Shown one piece after another: positions 37,723 to 48,720 of a stretch of 64,000 nucleotides of DNA. The translations under genes were made by a program, and so were the position numbers. Source of the stretch: Camelimonas lactis (GTDB lineage: Bacteria > Pseudomonadota > Alphaproteobacteria > Rhizobiales > Beijerinckiaceae); contig NZ_SLWL01000006.1 of the NCBI RefSeq assembly GCF_004342915.1, positions 1-64,000 on the forward strand. The letters run 5' to 3'. Under the pieces are notes generated by a model that was not told the DNA's origin, searched no databases, and was given only the letters and a program-made list of their open reading frames with translations. Each line of letters begins with the position of its first letter. Positions within the stretch are counted from its first letter, which is position 1.

Positions 37723-38130
37723 CTACCCCACCAGATGCGACAGAACGCCGACCGGCTTCGGACCCGTCGCGCCGCCCGTCACATGGGCCCGGGCCCAGCC
37801 GATCGCGGCGGCGAAGCCGGAACTGGTGAACGGCTTGGGCAGGGCGCCCAGAACGCCAGCCGCCTCCAGATCCACATGACTGGCTTCGCTGGTCACGAAC
37901 AGCACGGGAACGCCAGGGTCCCTGCCGATGGCGACGCCAAGATCGGCGCCGGTCATGCCGTCCTGCAGGTTCACGTCGACGATGGCCAGATCGGGCGCCA
38001 GGGCGCGCGCCATGGCGAGCGCCGCAACGGAATCCCCCGCCACGCCGACCGGATCACAGTCCAGCTCCTCCAGGAGCAGCTCATATTCCAGCGCCAGCAG
38101 CGCCTCGTCCTCAACAATCAGGACACGCAC
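37723..38130 (-). CDS. single-domain response regulator (receiver only)
   Basis: 135 aa. VLIVEDEALLALEYE, the phospho-acceptor Asp in LAIVDVNLQDGMTG, FVTSEAS and LPKPF make a complete CheY-like receiver without an output domain. Such proteins in this group often pair with HWE/HisKA_2 kinases, but no kinase is adjacent. GTG 38130 has GAGG 6 nt upstream; ATG 38169 gives 13 more residues but has no ribosome site. Confidence 0.85.
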   Translation of the reverse strand: MRVLIVEDEALLALEYELLLEELDCDPVGVAGDSVAALAMARALAPDLAIVDVNLQDGMTGADLGVAIGRDPGVPVLFVTSEASHVDLEAAGVLGALPKPFTSSGFAAAIGWARAHVTGGATGPKPVGVLSHLVG

Positions 38131-38291
38131 GCAAGCCTCACCGCCAACCGCGCCGTCACAGGCCGCCATACGACGGATCGCATGGCGGCGCCGGCGGCGC
38201 CCCTCTCGAAAAACCAGCTCCGGCGTTCAATTCAGGCCAGGTCCGCCGCCGCGGTCAAGAGGGCGCCCGGTCCTGCGTCACAAACGCCAAC

Positions 38292-38317
38292 AAAAAAGGC
38301 CCGGACGACGCCGGACC
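38292..38317 (-). terminator. rho-independent terminator of the FadB/FadJ-type gene
   Basis: On the minus strand, GGTCCGG and CCGGGCC form a 7-bp stem (one G-T pair) with a 6-nt loop, followed by T6. About 110 bp after the stop. Confidence 0.8.
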
Positions 38318-38425
38318 GGGATCGGGTGGGCGCCGCGCCGCGAAGCCCACCGAACCTCTTTCAATATTTGCGCCAGGCGAACGCCCGCCCCTTTTCAACG
38401 CAGGGACGGGCTCAAGCAGGATGGC

Positions 38426-40510
<2,085 letters not shown>

Positions 40511-41037
40511 TGTCTCCCTTGCGGCCCCGGTTCGGTTTGCCGCGAACAGATGTCGCGGAGGCCGGAGCCCGTTGGTTGGATGCGCGCGATCAGAGCGGAC
40601 ACAACCGCTTTAGGCAACGGCGTCGCAGAAGTCGAGATGACGCAGGCTGACAGAATGAAACTGTCAGCAGGCAAGACGCAGCCGCCGTGCGGCGCAGGTA
40701 GAGGGGGGCGCAGGACGTTCATGCGCGGCAAGAACAGCCAGTTGCGATCAAACCCCTGTGAACGGCCCGAAAGCCTCGCCGCAACCGCTGGCCAGACAGA
40801 CAAACGCACGCCTTTTCTGCGCCCGTGAGCCTGATTAACGCAATTATACGCACCACTGCCACGGCGCCAAAGCATTCTGCTTCACCGGCGGCGACGCGAT
40901 CACTTTCCGGCAAGAGCCAAAAGTTTATGCGCCTGAGGGCATTTGCCCCCTTTCAACCGGCCTTGAGTAGGGTTACTAATACGTTGGCCGCTCAAGTACC
41001 GACCGCGCCTTTGAACTTTTACAAGCTGAGTATCCGG
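40511..41037. other. 527-bp divergent intergenic region, fadB-type / cold-shock gene
   Basis: Carries the promoters of both divergent genes and probably a long 5' leader of the cold-shock gene. A small hairpin (GGGC-ATTT-GCCC) lies near 40938-40951, and AT-richer sequence follows to 41030. The open frame extending upstream of the cold-shock ATG has no domain similarity. Confidence 0.4.
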
Positions 41038-41754
41038 ATGAGCCGAGACAACGATTTCCGCGACCGCCGCCGTTCCCGTGACCATGCCCCCGATCCGTGG
41101 GCGCACGAGATGGCGCCTTCCATGCCTTCCCGGCCATCCTACTCCCGCCAGAATGATTTTGGCGGCCCCGAGGTTGGCGCCACGGTGAAATGGTTCAACG
41201 CCCAGAAGGGCTTTGGCTTTGTCCAGCTGACTGACGGCTCGGGCGAGGCGTTCCTCCACATCCGCCCGGTGGAAGCCGCTGGCCACTCCACCCTGGAGCC
41301 GGGCACCACGCTGACCGTGCGCGTCGGCCAGGGCCAGAAGGGCGCCCAGGTCACGCAGGTTCTGGACGTGGACACCAGCACGGCTGAAGCGCCCCGTCCG
41401 CGCAGCGGCGGCTTCGGCGGCGGCGGCGGTTATGGCGACCGCGGTCCGCGCAGCGGCGGCTTCGGCGGTGACCGCGGCGGCTTCGGCGATCGCGGCCCGC
41501 GTCGTCCGGGCGGTCGCTTCTTCGACCCGTCCGTGCTGGACGGCGTGCCGGAGGAAGCTGGCATCGTCAAGTGGTTCAACCCGGAGCGCGGCTTCGGCTT
41601 CATCGCCCTGGAGCGCGGCGGCAAGGACGTGTTCGTCCACCAGTCCGCCCTCTCCCGCTCTGGCATCGATGAGCTGCAGGAAGGCCAGCAGGTCATCGTC
41701 AAGCTCGTCGAAGGCCCGAAGGGTCCCGAGGCTGGCTCGATCCAGCTCGGCTGA
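41038..41754 (+). CDS. two-domain cold-shock protein with RGG-like linker
   Basis: 238 aa. A charged N-terminal region (about 45 residues) precedes the first cold-shock domain (47-112, VKWFNAQKGFGFVQL and AFLHI). A Gly/Arg/Phe-rich linker (about 115-165) contains repeated PRSGGFGG and FGDRGPR units. The second cold-shock domain (174-238) has VKWFNPERGFGFIAL and VFVHQSAL. The RNP1/RNP2 aromatic residues that bind single-stranded nucleic acid are retained, less so in RNP2 of the first domain (FLHIR). Probable RNA chaperone. Double-domain CSPs are usual in alphaproteobacteria; the RGG-like linker would add RNA affinity. Confidence 0.9.
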   Translation: MSRDNDFRDRRRSRDHAPDPWAHEMAPSMPSRPSYSRQNDFGGPEVGATVKWFNAQKGFGFVQLTDGSGEAFLHIRPVEAAGHSTLEPGTTLTVRVGQGQKGAQVTQVLDVDTSTAEAPRPRSGGFGGGGGYGDRGPRSGGFGGDRGGFGDRGPRRPGGRFFDPSVLDGVPEEAGIVKWFNPERGFGFIALERGGKDVFVHQSALSRSGIDELQEGQQVIVKLVEGPKGPEAGSIQLG

Positions 41755-41810
41755 CAATATCTGGCTCCGTCTTTCCGGCAGGAGGGACGCAGACACTCCG
41801 GATTTGCGGA

Positions 41811-41839
41811 AAGGCGCGACTTGCGGTCGCGCCTTTTTT
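41811..41839 (+). terminator. rho-independent terminator of the cold-shock gene
   Basis: AAGGCGCGAC (41811-41820) pairs perfectly with GTCGCGCCTT (41826-41835) around TTGCG, ending in T6. Confidence 0.95.
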
Positions 41840-42038
41840 GCGTTTGGAGCGCGGACGCATCCCTCAGGCTGGGGGACGGGCCGGAGCTTGCATCAGGAAA
41901 GCCGCAAAGCAACGGCCGTTTCCGGCGGCGCTCTCGCCCGCGCCGCCGTGCCCCCGCCGGGGCGAACCGCGAAACCGCCATGGCCTCGCCCGGCTGATCC
42001 TGAACGGCGCCGCCCCGTTCACCACGCCCGGGGATCAT

Positions 42039-42071
42039 CGCCCATGGGCCGGCGTCTGCGGCCCATGGGCG
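42039..42071. repeat. 12-bp perfect inverted repeat in the gap before the unassigned exported protein
   Basis: CGCCCATGGGCC (42039-42050) and its inverse (42060-42071) flank a 9-nt loop. Each arm also contains the palindrome GCCCATGGGC. It lies 78 bp downstream of a minus-strand stop codon. The remaining 41840-42149 shows no gene. Confidence 0.6.
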
Positions 42072-42149
42072 TAAACCCACCTGCCGCCCCGTCAACGGCG
42101 GCGCGCCTCCCGGTCAGAAAAGACCTGCGACCACGTTCACGCCGGACGC

Positions 42150-43037
42150 TCAGCCGCCGAAACGCCGCCAGACGCCGACAATGATTCCCCGCTCCCGCCA
42201 CGGGGCGCCGCCGGCCCAGGTCCCCACCACGCCGGCCTGCAGGGTCCAGGCTGGCGACAGCTTCCAGGCGAGCGACGCCTGGGCCTTGTGCGTCGATCCG
42301 GCGCGATTGCCCGGCGGCCCCTGATCGCCGACGGGAAAGGTGCTGAAATTCTGTAGCAGCAGCATGAAACGCGGATTCAGGTGAACGCCAAGGGTTGCGT
42401 CGAGCACCGCCTCGCCCTGGCTGCGCGCCGCCTCCCACCGCGTCCCGGCCTGGAAGAAGTGACGGTAGCCAGCCTGGATATCGACAAACCATGGCTTGCC
42501 CAGCATACGAAACTGCCGCTGCCACAGCAGGCGCGCTTCAATCTCCGCCGCCCGCCGCATGACCGGGCTGGCCACGTCATTGACCAGGGCGCCGCCGCGC
42601 CCCGAGATTTCCAGTGAGACCACGTCCCGCGGTCCCTTCAGCAGGCGGGCGCGCGCGCCCAGGCGGGCCGAGACGCCGGCGTCAACCCGCCGCCCCATCG
42701 CCGCGAGGGTGACGTCATCGCCGGCTGTCACAGTCATGAACCGGTTGACGGACTGGGCGGTGAGACGGGGCGAAAACAGGATGGTCAGCCCGTCCAGCAG
42801 ACCGTATTCCGCCAGCCCCTCGATCTCGTCCTTGCGAAACGCCCCGCTGCCCTGTCCACCCTTGCGCCTGCCTTTCGTAAACGTACCGGTGGCAATGATC
42901 TGCGCCGCGCCGGGCAACAGCGTTGGCGCGCCGGCCCAGGCCGGCGATCCGGCCGCCAGCAACGCCGGGACCGTCAGCGCCGCCACGCCATATCGCCAAA
43001 CGCCTCCCCCCATCACGCCACCGTCACGCAGCTTCAC
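42150..43037 (-). CDS. unassigned exported protein, probable outer-membrane beta-barrel
   Basis: 295 aa. The Sec signal peptide ends near SPAWA/GAPTLLPG. The body shows amphipathic beta strands: AAQIIATGTF, TILFSPRLTAQ, DVVSLEISGRGG, WFVDIQAGYRHFF, VLDATLGVHLNPRFMLLLQNF, AWTLQAGVVGTWAG. This suggests a barrel of roughly 10-12 strands, resembling phenol-pathway-type (MetA-like) or other transporter barrels. No family was firmly recognised. GTG 43037 is the longest start; ATG 43013 (MGGGVWRYGV) gives a more standard signal peptide. A very AT-rich region lies upstream. Confidence 0.6.
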   Translation of the reverse strand: MKLRDGGVMGGGVWRYGVAALTVPALLAAGSPAWAGAPTLLPGAAQIIATGTFTKGRRKGGQGSGAFRKDEIEGLAEYGLLDGLTILFSPRLTAQSVNRFMTVTAGDDVTLAAMGRRVDAGVSARLGARARLLKGPRDVVSLEISGRGGALVNDVASPVMRRAAEIEARLLWQRQFRMLGKPWFVDIQAGYRHFFQAGTRWEAARSQGEAVLDATLGVHLNPRFMLLLQNFSTFPVGDQGPPGNRAGSTHKAQASLAWKLSPAWTLQAGVVGTWAGGAPWRERGIIVGVWRRFGG

Positions 43038-43558
43038 CCTGCTGAATTCATTGCGGACACGACGCTGAAATTCAAGATATTTTTGAATAAATTTGGGTAT
43101 TTTTTAAATAAAATTTACTTTAATTACATCACAATAAATCAATACGCATCACATGCCATCACTTAAATGTCAAAACTATTCAATATTATTTAATGAACAT
43201 TAATTCTCATATTTAAACAACAACTAACGGAAATGCTGACGTCTATGTCGTCCGGCAGCGCGATTACCTCCATGTGCCGCGACGGCGCCTGGGCAAACGG
43301 CCGTCCGCCGTTCGCACGCCGGCTGGGCCCTGAACCGGCGGCGCGACTTTCGGAAGGTGTGGGAACAGCTTTGGCGGCCGGCCTGGTCCAGCCCCGCCAG
43401 CGCAACGCGCCAGACCGGCGGGGCTTTTGCGATGCCCAAGCGCCGGCCCGTGGGAATATCGCCGCGAAAATGTTGCTCGCCCGCATCCGCCGGCGGCCGA
43501 CCGGCGACGCGGGACGCGGGCGCGAACAAAGCTGCCAGACGGTCCTGTCGGCCAACGC
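43038..43558. other. 520-bp gap with a ~160-bp very AT-rich core
   Basis: 43070-43235 consists almost entirely of A and T runs (for example ATTTTTTAAATAAAATTTAC), in sharp contrast to the rest of the window. It lies upstream of the exported-protein gene on the minus strand and could be a promoter/silencer region or the scar of a transfer. The GC-rich remainder, 43240-43558, has open frames on both strands but no supported gene. Confidence 0.5.
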
Positions 43559-45667
43559 TCAGGCGCGGGCGCGGCTGCGGCGGCCTTCGCCGACCCACAC
43601 CAGTAACAGCGCGCCAAGGGCGAGGCCGAGGGCGGCGAAACCAATGCCGAGCGGGGTGCTGGACACGCCGCGCACCACATAGCCGTCGCGTGGGCGCAGG
43701 CCGATCCAGTCAGGGCCAGACAGTGGGCCGCTCTGGACCATGAGGATTCGCGGGGTAACCAGGGGCTGGTCGCCGGGCTGGAGGCGCCGCACGTCGCCGC
43801 CACTGGCCTGCGCCAGCGGACGGAGCCGGGTTTCATCACTGAACACGTCGGAGAGCTCACGCGGGTTCTGCGGTCCGGTGGCGACGAAGGCCATGAGATC
43901 GCCGGAACGGAGCCGGTAGAGGCCCTGGCCGCGCACCGGCATGACGCCGGCATATTCGCCAGGCTTGCGCAACGTCAGGGTGACGCGGCTTTCAACGCCG
44001 TCTGGCGACGTCACCAGCACCGGGCCCGGCGCATCGCCCATGGTCTGGCGGGTGATGCGGATTTCTCCGCCGCGCGCCTCCGCCCGCAGCGCTTCTTCTT
44101 CCAGCTGCGGCTCGCGCATCAGCCAGTGGCTGACGCGGCGCAGCAGATCGAGATAGGGACCGCCGCCCTGGAAATTGCGCGCCCACAGCCAGGCGTGGTC
44201 GGACAGCAGCAGCGCCACCCGGCCGCGCTGCTCACGTTGCAGCACCAGCAGCGGCTTTTTCCCGGGGCCGTCCAGCACGACGGAGCCGCGATCGACCTCG
44301 GCGCCCACCAGACGGGCCCAGGAGCCCCAGTCCGGCGTCGCTGCGTCAGCCCCGGGCAGGTCGCGCGTGACCGGGTGACGCTTGCCTGGCCCGCTGAGCG
44401 CCGGCCGGTAGGGCGTCTCGCTCACCCTTCCATCGGGCATGGCCGGCAACACCTCGGCCAGCGGCGTGCGGGCAAGGCTGGTTGACCCGGCGTACTCGGG
44501 GCCCGCCGACACCAGCAGCGCGCCGCCGTTGCGGACATAGTTGACGATGTTCTGGTAATAGGCCGACGGCAGCACGCTCTGGTTGGCGTAACGGTCGAAG
44601 ATGATCAGGTCGAAATCGCGGATTTTCTGCTGGAACAGTTCGCGGGTCGGGAACGGGATCAGCGACAGCTCGTTGATCGGCGCGCCGTCCTGCTTCTCCG
44701 GCGGGCGCAGGATGGTGAAGTGCACCAGATCGACGCTGGCGTCGGATTTCAGCAGATTGCGCCAGGTGCGCTCGCCCGGGTGCGGCTCGCCGGAAACCAG
44801 CAGCACGCGCAGCTTCTCGCGCACGCCCTCCACCGTCAGCACGGCGCGGTTATTGGCGAGGGTCAGCTCGCCCGGCAGCGGCTCAACCTCAATCTCGATC
44901 ACATTCGGGCCGGCGTGATCGACCCGCACGGGAATATCGACGGGGCGGTTGGTGGCCAGCGTGGCGGCGCCAAGGGCGAGGCCGTCACGACGCAACGTGA
45001 CGCGCGCGGCGCCCGGGCCGCCACGCTCGACGATCTCGGCGCGGATCATCATGTCCTTGCCAACGATGCCGAAACGCGGCGCCTGGGTCAGGGCGACGCG
45101 GCGATCGGTTTCCTGGCTGCGGCCCATCACCAGCGCATGAAACGGCGCGCCAGCGAAACTGGCGGCGATCTCACTGGCTGCGGCGGCGTTGGCCGGCGCG
45201 TCGTGGGCGACGCCGTCGGTAATGGCGATGACGCCGGCGACGCGGCCGGCAGGCGCATCGGCGAGCAGGCCGCCCAGGGCGCCCACAAGTCGGGTGCCGT
45301 CGTCGCCGGCGCCGTCCTTCACCTCAACGACACGGGTTTCGACGTTGGGCAGCGCTTCCAGCCGCCGCATCACGGCGGCGCTGGCCGCGTCGGTCTGCGC
45401 CCTGCGGTCGGCCAGGGCCTGCGAACTGGAGCGATCCACCACGACGGCGACAATGTCCTTCAGCTTCTCCCGGTTCTCGGTCACCAGCGACGGATTGGCG
45501 AGGCCGAGCAGCAGCAGGCCAAGGGTAAGGACGCGCAGCAGCACGACGGGGCCGCGCGCGCGCCAGCCGGCGAGGCACAACGCCAGGCCAAGGACGCCGG
45601 ACACAACAAGCGCCTGCCAGGGCAGAAACGGTGAAAAATCGATGCCGGAGGCGGCGACCATATTCAC
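43559..45667 (-). CDS. membrane protein with VWA-like and glutamine-amidotransferase-like regions (MoxR operon)
   Basis: 702 aa. Two N-terminal transmembrane helices (about 17-35 and 42-60) are followed by a VWA-like strand (DIVAVVVDRSSSQAL). A periplasmic part contains a class I amidotransferase-like fold (VLLVSGEPHPGERTWRNLL, FDLIIFDRYANQ, GGALLVSAGPEYAG), which lacks an evident catalytic Cys. One C-terminal helix is at about 672-692. The GTG start overlaps the preceding stop (GTGA); ATG 45661 is an alternative. Fourth gene of the MoxR–DUF58–BatA/DUF4159 operon. The function is inferred only from that context (envelope-linked chaperone/assembly complex). Confidence 0.75.
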   Translation of the reverse strand: MNMVAASGIDFSPFLPWQALVVSGVLGLALCLAGWRARGPVVLLRVLTLGLLLLGLANPSLVTENREKLKDIVAVVVDRSSSQALADRRAQTDAASAAVMRRLEALPNVETRVVEVKDGAGDDGTRLVGALGGLLADAPAGRVAGVIAITDGVAHDAPANAAAASEIAASFAGAPFHALVMGRSQETDRRVALTQAPRFGIVGKDMMIRAEIVERGGPGAARVTLRRDGLALGAATLATNRPVDIPVRVDHAGPNVIEIEVEPLPGELTLANNRAVLTVEGVREKLRVLLVSGEPHPGERTWRNLLKSDASVDLVHFTILRPPEKQDGAPINELSLIPFPTRELFQQKIRDFDLIIFDRYANQSVLPSAYYQNIVNYVRNGGALLVSAGPEYAGSTSLARTPLAEVLPAMPDGRVSETPYRPALSGPGKRHPVTRDLPGADAATPDWGSWARLVGAEVDRGSVVLDGPGKKPLLVLQREQRGRVALLLSDHAWLWARNFQGGGPYLDLLRRVSHWLMREPQLEEEALRAEARGGEIRITRQTMGDAPGPVLVTSPDGVESRVTLTLRKPGEYAGVMPVRGQGLYRLRSGDLMAFVATGPQNPRELSDVFSDETRLRPLAQASGGDVRRLQPGDQPLVTPRILMVQSGPLSGPDWIGLRPRDGYVVRGVSSTPLGIGFAALGLALGALLLVWVGEGRRSRARA

Positions 45668-48600
45668 TGGCCCAGCCTCCGTAACAGCGCGGGAAGGTGC
45701 ACCTGGTCCGCCTTGTAATTGCCGGTGAGCGCGTGGATGACCACATTGACGCCCACGCGCAGGGCCAGTTCGCGCTGGCGCTCCTCGCTGTCGTGGCCGT
45801 CAGTGGTCAGGGGCAGCATGGGCAGGCCGCTGGCGTCCACCGCCCAGGCCGCGGCCCAGTCGTTGGAGGTGATGATCACCGGCGTGACGCCGTCGCCGCC
45901 GCGCGCCGGAACCCGTTCGCCATTCGCCCGTCTGGGCAACGCCTCCACCCACGTCTGTCCACGGCTGTAGCGTCCTGGAAAATTATCAAGAAGATAAAAC
46001 GCCTTGCCAAGCACGTGATCCTGCGGCGCCGGCTCCAGCGCCGGCAGGTCGAGGGTGCGGAGCATGCGTTGCAGCTGCGCGCCTTCCGGCGTGGTGACGC
46101 CCGGCCGGGCGGTCATGGCGTCGCGGGTGTCGAAAATGACGAGGCCGCCGCCCTTCATGTATGAATCGAGCTTGCGCAGGGCGGCGGCGTCCGGCGCTGG
46201 CCTGCCGGCCACCACCGGCCAGTACAGCACCGGGTAGAAGGCCAGCTCGTCGGTGGATGGATTGACGCCAGCCGGTTCGGCCGGCTCGAACGAGGTGCGC
46301 TGCGCCAGCGCCTCGCCAAGGCCGATGAGCCCGGCGCGGCTGACGGCGTCAACCTGCGCGTCGCCGGTGATGACGTAGGCCAGCCGGGTTTCCATGGCGG
46401 CGTCGAGATCGCGCGCGGTGAAGCCGTTGACGGCCGTGCGCGGCGGCGACGGCGGTTTAGGCGCGGGCGGCCGGGCGCGGGGCGTCGGGGCCGGCGGCTG
46501 TCCGGGCGGCCGCCAGCTGTCGGGTAACTGGTATTGCGGCGTGTTGAGCATGCCCTGGGCGCGCGCCGGCCCGGGGCTGGCGGCTGTCCAGAGCCCGGCG
46601 GCGAGGGCCAGCGCGGTCAGCGCGGCGGTTTTGCCCAGGCGCCGGCGCCACAGGCCGCCGCCGAGCAGCAGGGTGGCGAGGCAGTCGGCCAGAAAAAGCC
46701 CCAGCGCCAGCAGCAGCAGCGGGTCGCGCAGCTCCCGGGCGGTGCGCGCGGACAGGGAGCGGGCCTCGAAACCGCTGAAATCAATGGCCGCCAGCGCATC
46801 GCCGGTCTCCAGCACATTGACGGCGCGCCCGGCGGCGACCGGGCCATAGAAACCGGCCGGATGGGCGAGGCTGGCGCGGCCGGCGAAATCCGCCGCCACC
46901 CCGCGCGCCGTCGCCGGCGGATCGCGCCACAGGCCAAAACCGTCGAGAATACGGCGGGGCGGCAGCGCCGCCGGCCGGGCCAGCGCCGGAGCGTCCTCCC
47001 CGGCTTCTTCAGCGTTCTGGCCGGCGTTCTGGCCAGCATTCTCGCCAGCAGGCCGCTCCAGGGTGGTGGTGTCGGGGGCCATGGCGACGATGCGTTGCAG
47101 CATCTGCACGAAGGCGCCGGACATGGGCAGGCTGGACCAGGACGGGTCGGCGGTGACGTGGAACAGCACCAGCAACCCCTCCCCGTCGCGGCGGGCGGTC
47201 ACCACCGGGGTGCCATCGGCCAGTGAGGCCCAGGTGCGGCCAGGCAGATCGCCGTCCGGCTCGGCCAGCAACTGGCGGCGCACGGTGATTTCCGCCGGCG
47301 CGTCAATGCCGGCGAACGGCCCTTCGCGGTTGAACGGCGCCAGGGTTTTCGGCGTTTCCCACGACAGGGCGCCGCCGAGACTACGGCCATCGCCGCGCAG
47401 ACGCACCGGCAACAGGCGGTCGCGGGGGTCATGGGCGCCGTCGCCGGCAGCCGAACCGCCATCCGGGCCAGCGGCGGCGGCAAGCCGGGGGCCGGCGAAG
47501 CGCACCAGCACGCCGCCGGCGCGCACCCACGCCTCCAGCCGCTGGCGCATGGCCGGCTCCAGCCCCCCCACGTCGGCCAGGATGATGACCGAGGCCTGCT
47601 CGTCGATCAGCGCGCCGATGGCGGCCGAGGCGCCCATGCGGGGCTCGCGGATTTCCGCCGTGGGGGCCAGCGCCCGGTCCACGTACCAGGTGGGCGACAG
47701 CAGGGGCTGCGCCAGATCGGCGGTGACGCCGGTGACGAGACCGACGCGGCGACGCTGGTTGCGCCGGTCAAGCAGGGTCACGGCCTGGGCTGTCTGCTGG
47801 CCAACGATATCGATGCGGGCGGCGCGATTGCGCATTTCGATGGGCAGGTTGATGCGCGCCTGGGTTTCAACCTCGCCGGAAGCCAGGGAAAAAGCGCCCT
47901 CGCCCAGCGGCAGACCGCGCATGTCCAGGGCCCGCGCCACGCCTTGCGCCGGCCCCAACGCCGCGCCGGCGGGGCGGATAATTCGCGCCTCCAGGCCATC
48001 GGCGCCGTTGACCACGCCAGCGAGCGCCAAGGCGGCGGCGGGCGCGTCGCCATAGATGATGAGCCGGCCGCCGGACGCATCGGTGAGATCGCTGGCGAAC
48101 TGGCGCGATGCCGGCTTGCCGGCCAGCTCAACGCCATCGCTGATCCAGGCAACGCGGGCGCCTGGATGGGCCTGCAACCATGCGCGGATGTGGTCGCGCC
48201 AGGCCAGACGGTCGGGCGCGAAGGCCTGGGGGGCGAGCGCGCCGAGGCGGCGTGAGATCGCCGCGGCGGTCTCCGGCGCCTGCGGGGTCGGCGCTTCAGC
48301 GGTAGCGAACAGGGCGATGGGGGCGCCGGCGCGGCCTGCGGCCTGCGCGAGCCGGCTGGCGAGGTCAATCCGCCGGGCCCAGTCGTGGGCGCTGGCGGCG
48401 CCGCTGTCGATCACCAGCGCCAGCGGCGCGCTGGCCTGGCCGGCGGCGTCATCGCCGGCGCGCGGGTTCCAGACGGGGCCGGCCACCGCCAGAATCACGC
48501 AGGCGGCGAGCAGCAGGCGCAGCGCCGTCAGCCACCACGGCGTGCGGGCCGGCGTTTCGCGCCGCGGCTGGAGATGGGCGAACAGCTTGAGCGGCGGAAA

Positions 48601-48720
48601 CACCAGATGGCGCGGCGCCGGCGGCGTGACGCGCAACAGCAGCCAGATGGCCGGCAGCGCGGCCAGCGCCAGCAACGTCAGCGGCGCGGCGAAGGACAGG
48701 CCGGCGAACCACCCGATCAT
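45664..48720 (-). CDS. BatA-like N-terminus plus DUF4159 membrane protein
   Basis: 1018 aa. The N-terminal BatA/aerotolerance-type region (two helices, FAAPLTLLALAALPAIWLLLRVTPPAPRHLVFPPLKL) leads into a VWA-like domain (LALVIDSGAAS). Middle transmembrane helices lie around 680-740. A Pro-rich hinge (about 755-780) precedes the C-terminal DUF4159 domain (DELAFYPVLYWPVVAG ... GGGLVIFDTRDA ... NDWAAAW). A short Asn/Gly repeat (GENAGQNAGQNAEEAGED) sits near 595. The ATG overlaps the DUF58 stop (ATGA). Family role: part of MoxR-associated envelope complexes of unproven function. Confidence 0.85.
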   Translation of the reverse strand: MIGWFAGLSFAAPLTLLALAALPAIWLLLRVTPPAPRHLVFPPLKLFAHLQPRRETPARTPWWLTALRLLLAACVILAVAGPVWNPRAGDDAAGQASAPLALVIDSGAASAHDWARRIDLASRLAQAAGRAGAPIALFATAEAPTPQAPETAAAISRRLGALAPQAFAPDRLAWRDHIRAWLQAHPGARVAWISDGVELAGKPASRQFASDLTDASGGRLIIYGDAPAAALALAGVVNGADGLEARIIRPAGAALGPAQGVARALDMRGLPLGEGAFSLASGEVETQARINLPIEMRNRAARIDIVGQQTAQAVTLLDRRNQRRRVGLVTGVTADLAQPLLSPTWYVDRALAPTAEIREPRMGASAAIGALIDEQASVIILADVGGLEPAMRQRLEAWVRAGGVLVRFAGPRLAAAAGPDGGSAAGDGAHDPRDRLLPVRLRGDGRSLGGALSWETPKTLAPFNREGPFAGIDAPAEITVRRQLLAEPDGDLPGRTWASLADGTPVVTARRDGEGLLVLFHVTADPSWSSLPMSGAFVQMLQRIVAMAPDTTTLERPAGENAGQNAGQNAEEAGEDAPALARPAALPPRRILDGFGLWRDPPATARGVAADFAGRASLAHPAGFYGPVAAGRAVNVLETGDALAAIDFSGFEARSLSARTARELRDPLLLLALGLFLADCLATLLLGGGLWRRRLGKTAALTALALAAGLWTAASPGPARAQGMLNTPQYQLPDSWRPPGQPPAPTPRARPPAPKPPSPPRTAVNGFTARDLDAAMETRLAYVITGDAQVDAVSRAGLIGLGEALAQRTSFEPAEPAGVNPSTDELAFYPVLYWPVVAGRPAPDAAALRKLDSYMKGGGLVIFDTRDAMTARPGVTTPEGAQLQRMLRTLDLPALEPAPQDHVLGKAFYLLDNFPGRYSRGQTWVEALPRRANGERVPARGGDGVTPVIITSNDWAAAWAVDASGLPMLPLTTDGHDSEERQRELALRVGVNVVIHALTGNYKADQVHLPALLRRLGQ

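Noticed and set aside
43190-43682. Short open frames on both strands after the AT-rich island
   Set aside because: No ribosome sites, no domain patterns, and the plus-strand frame runs into the antisense of the adjacent operon.
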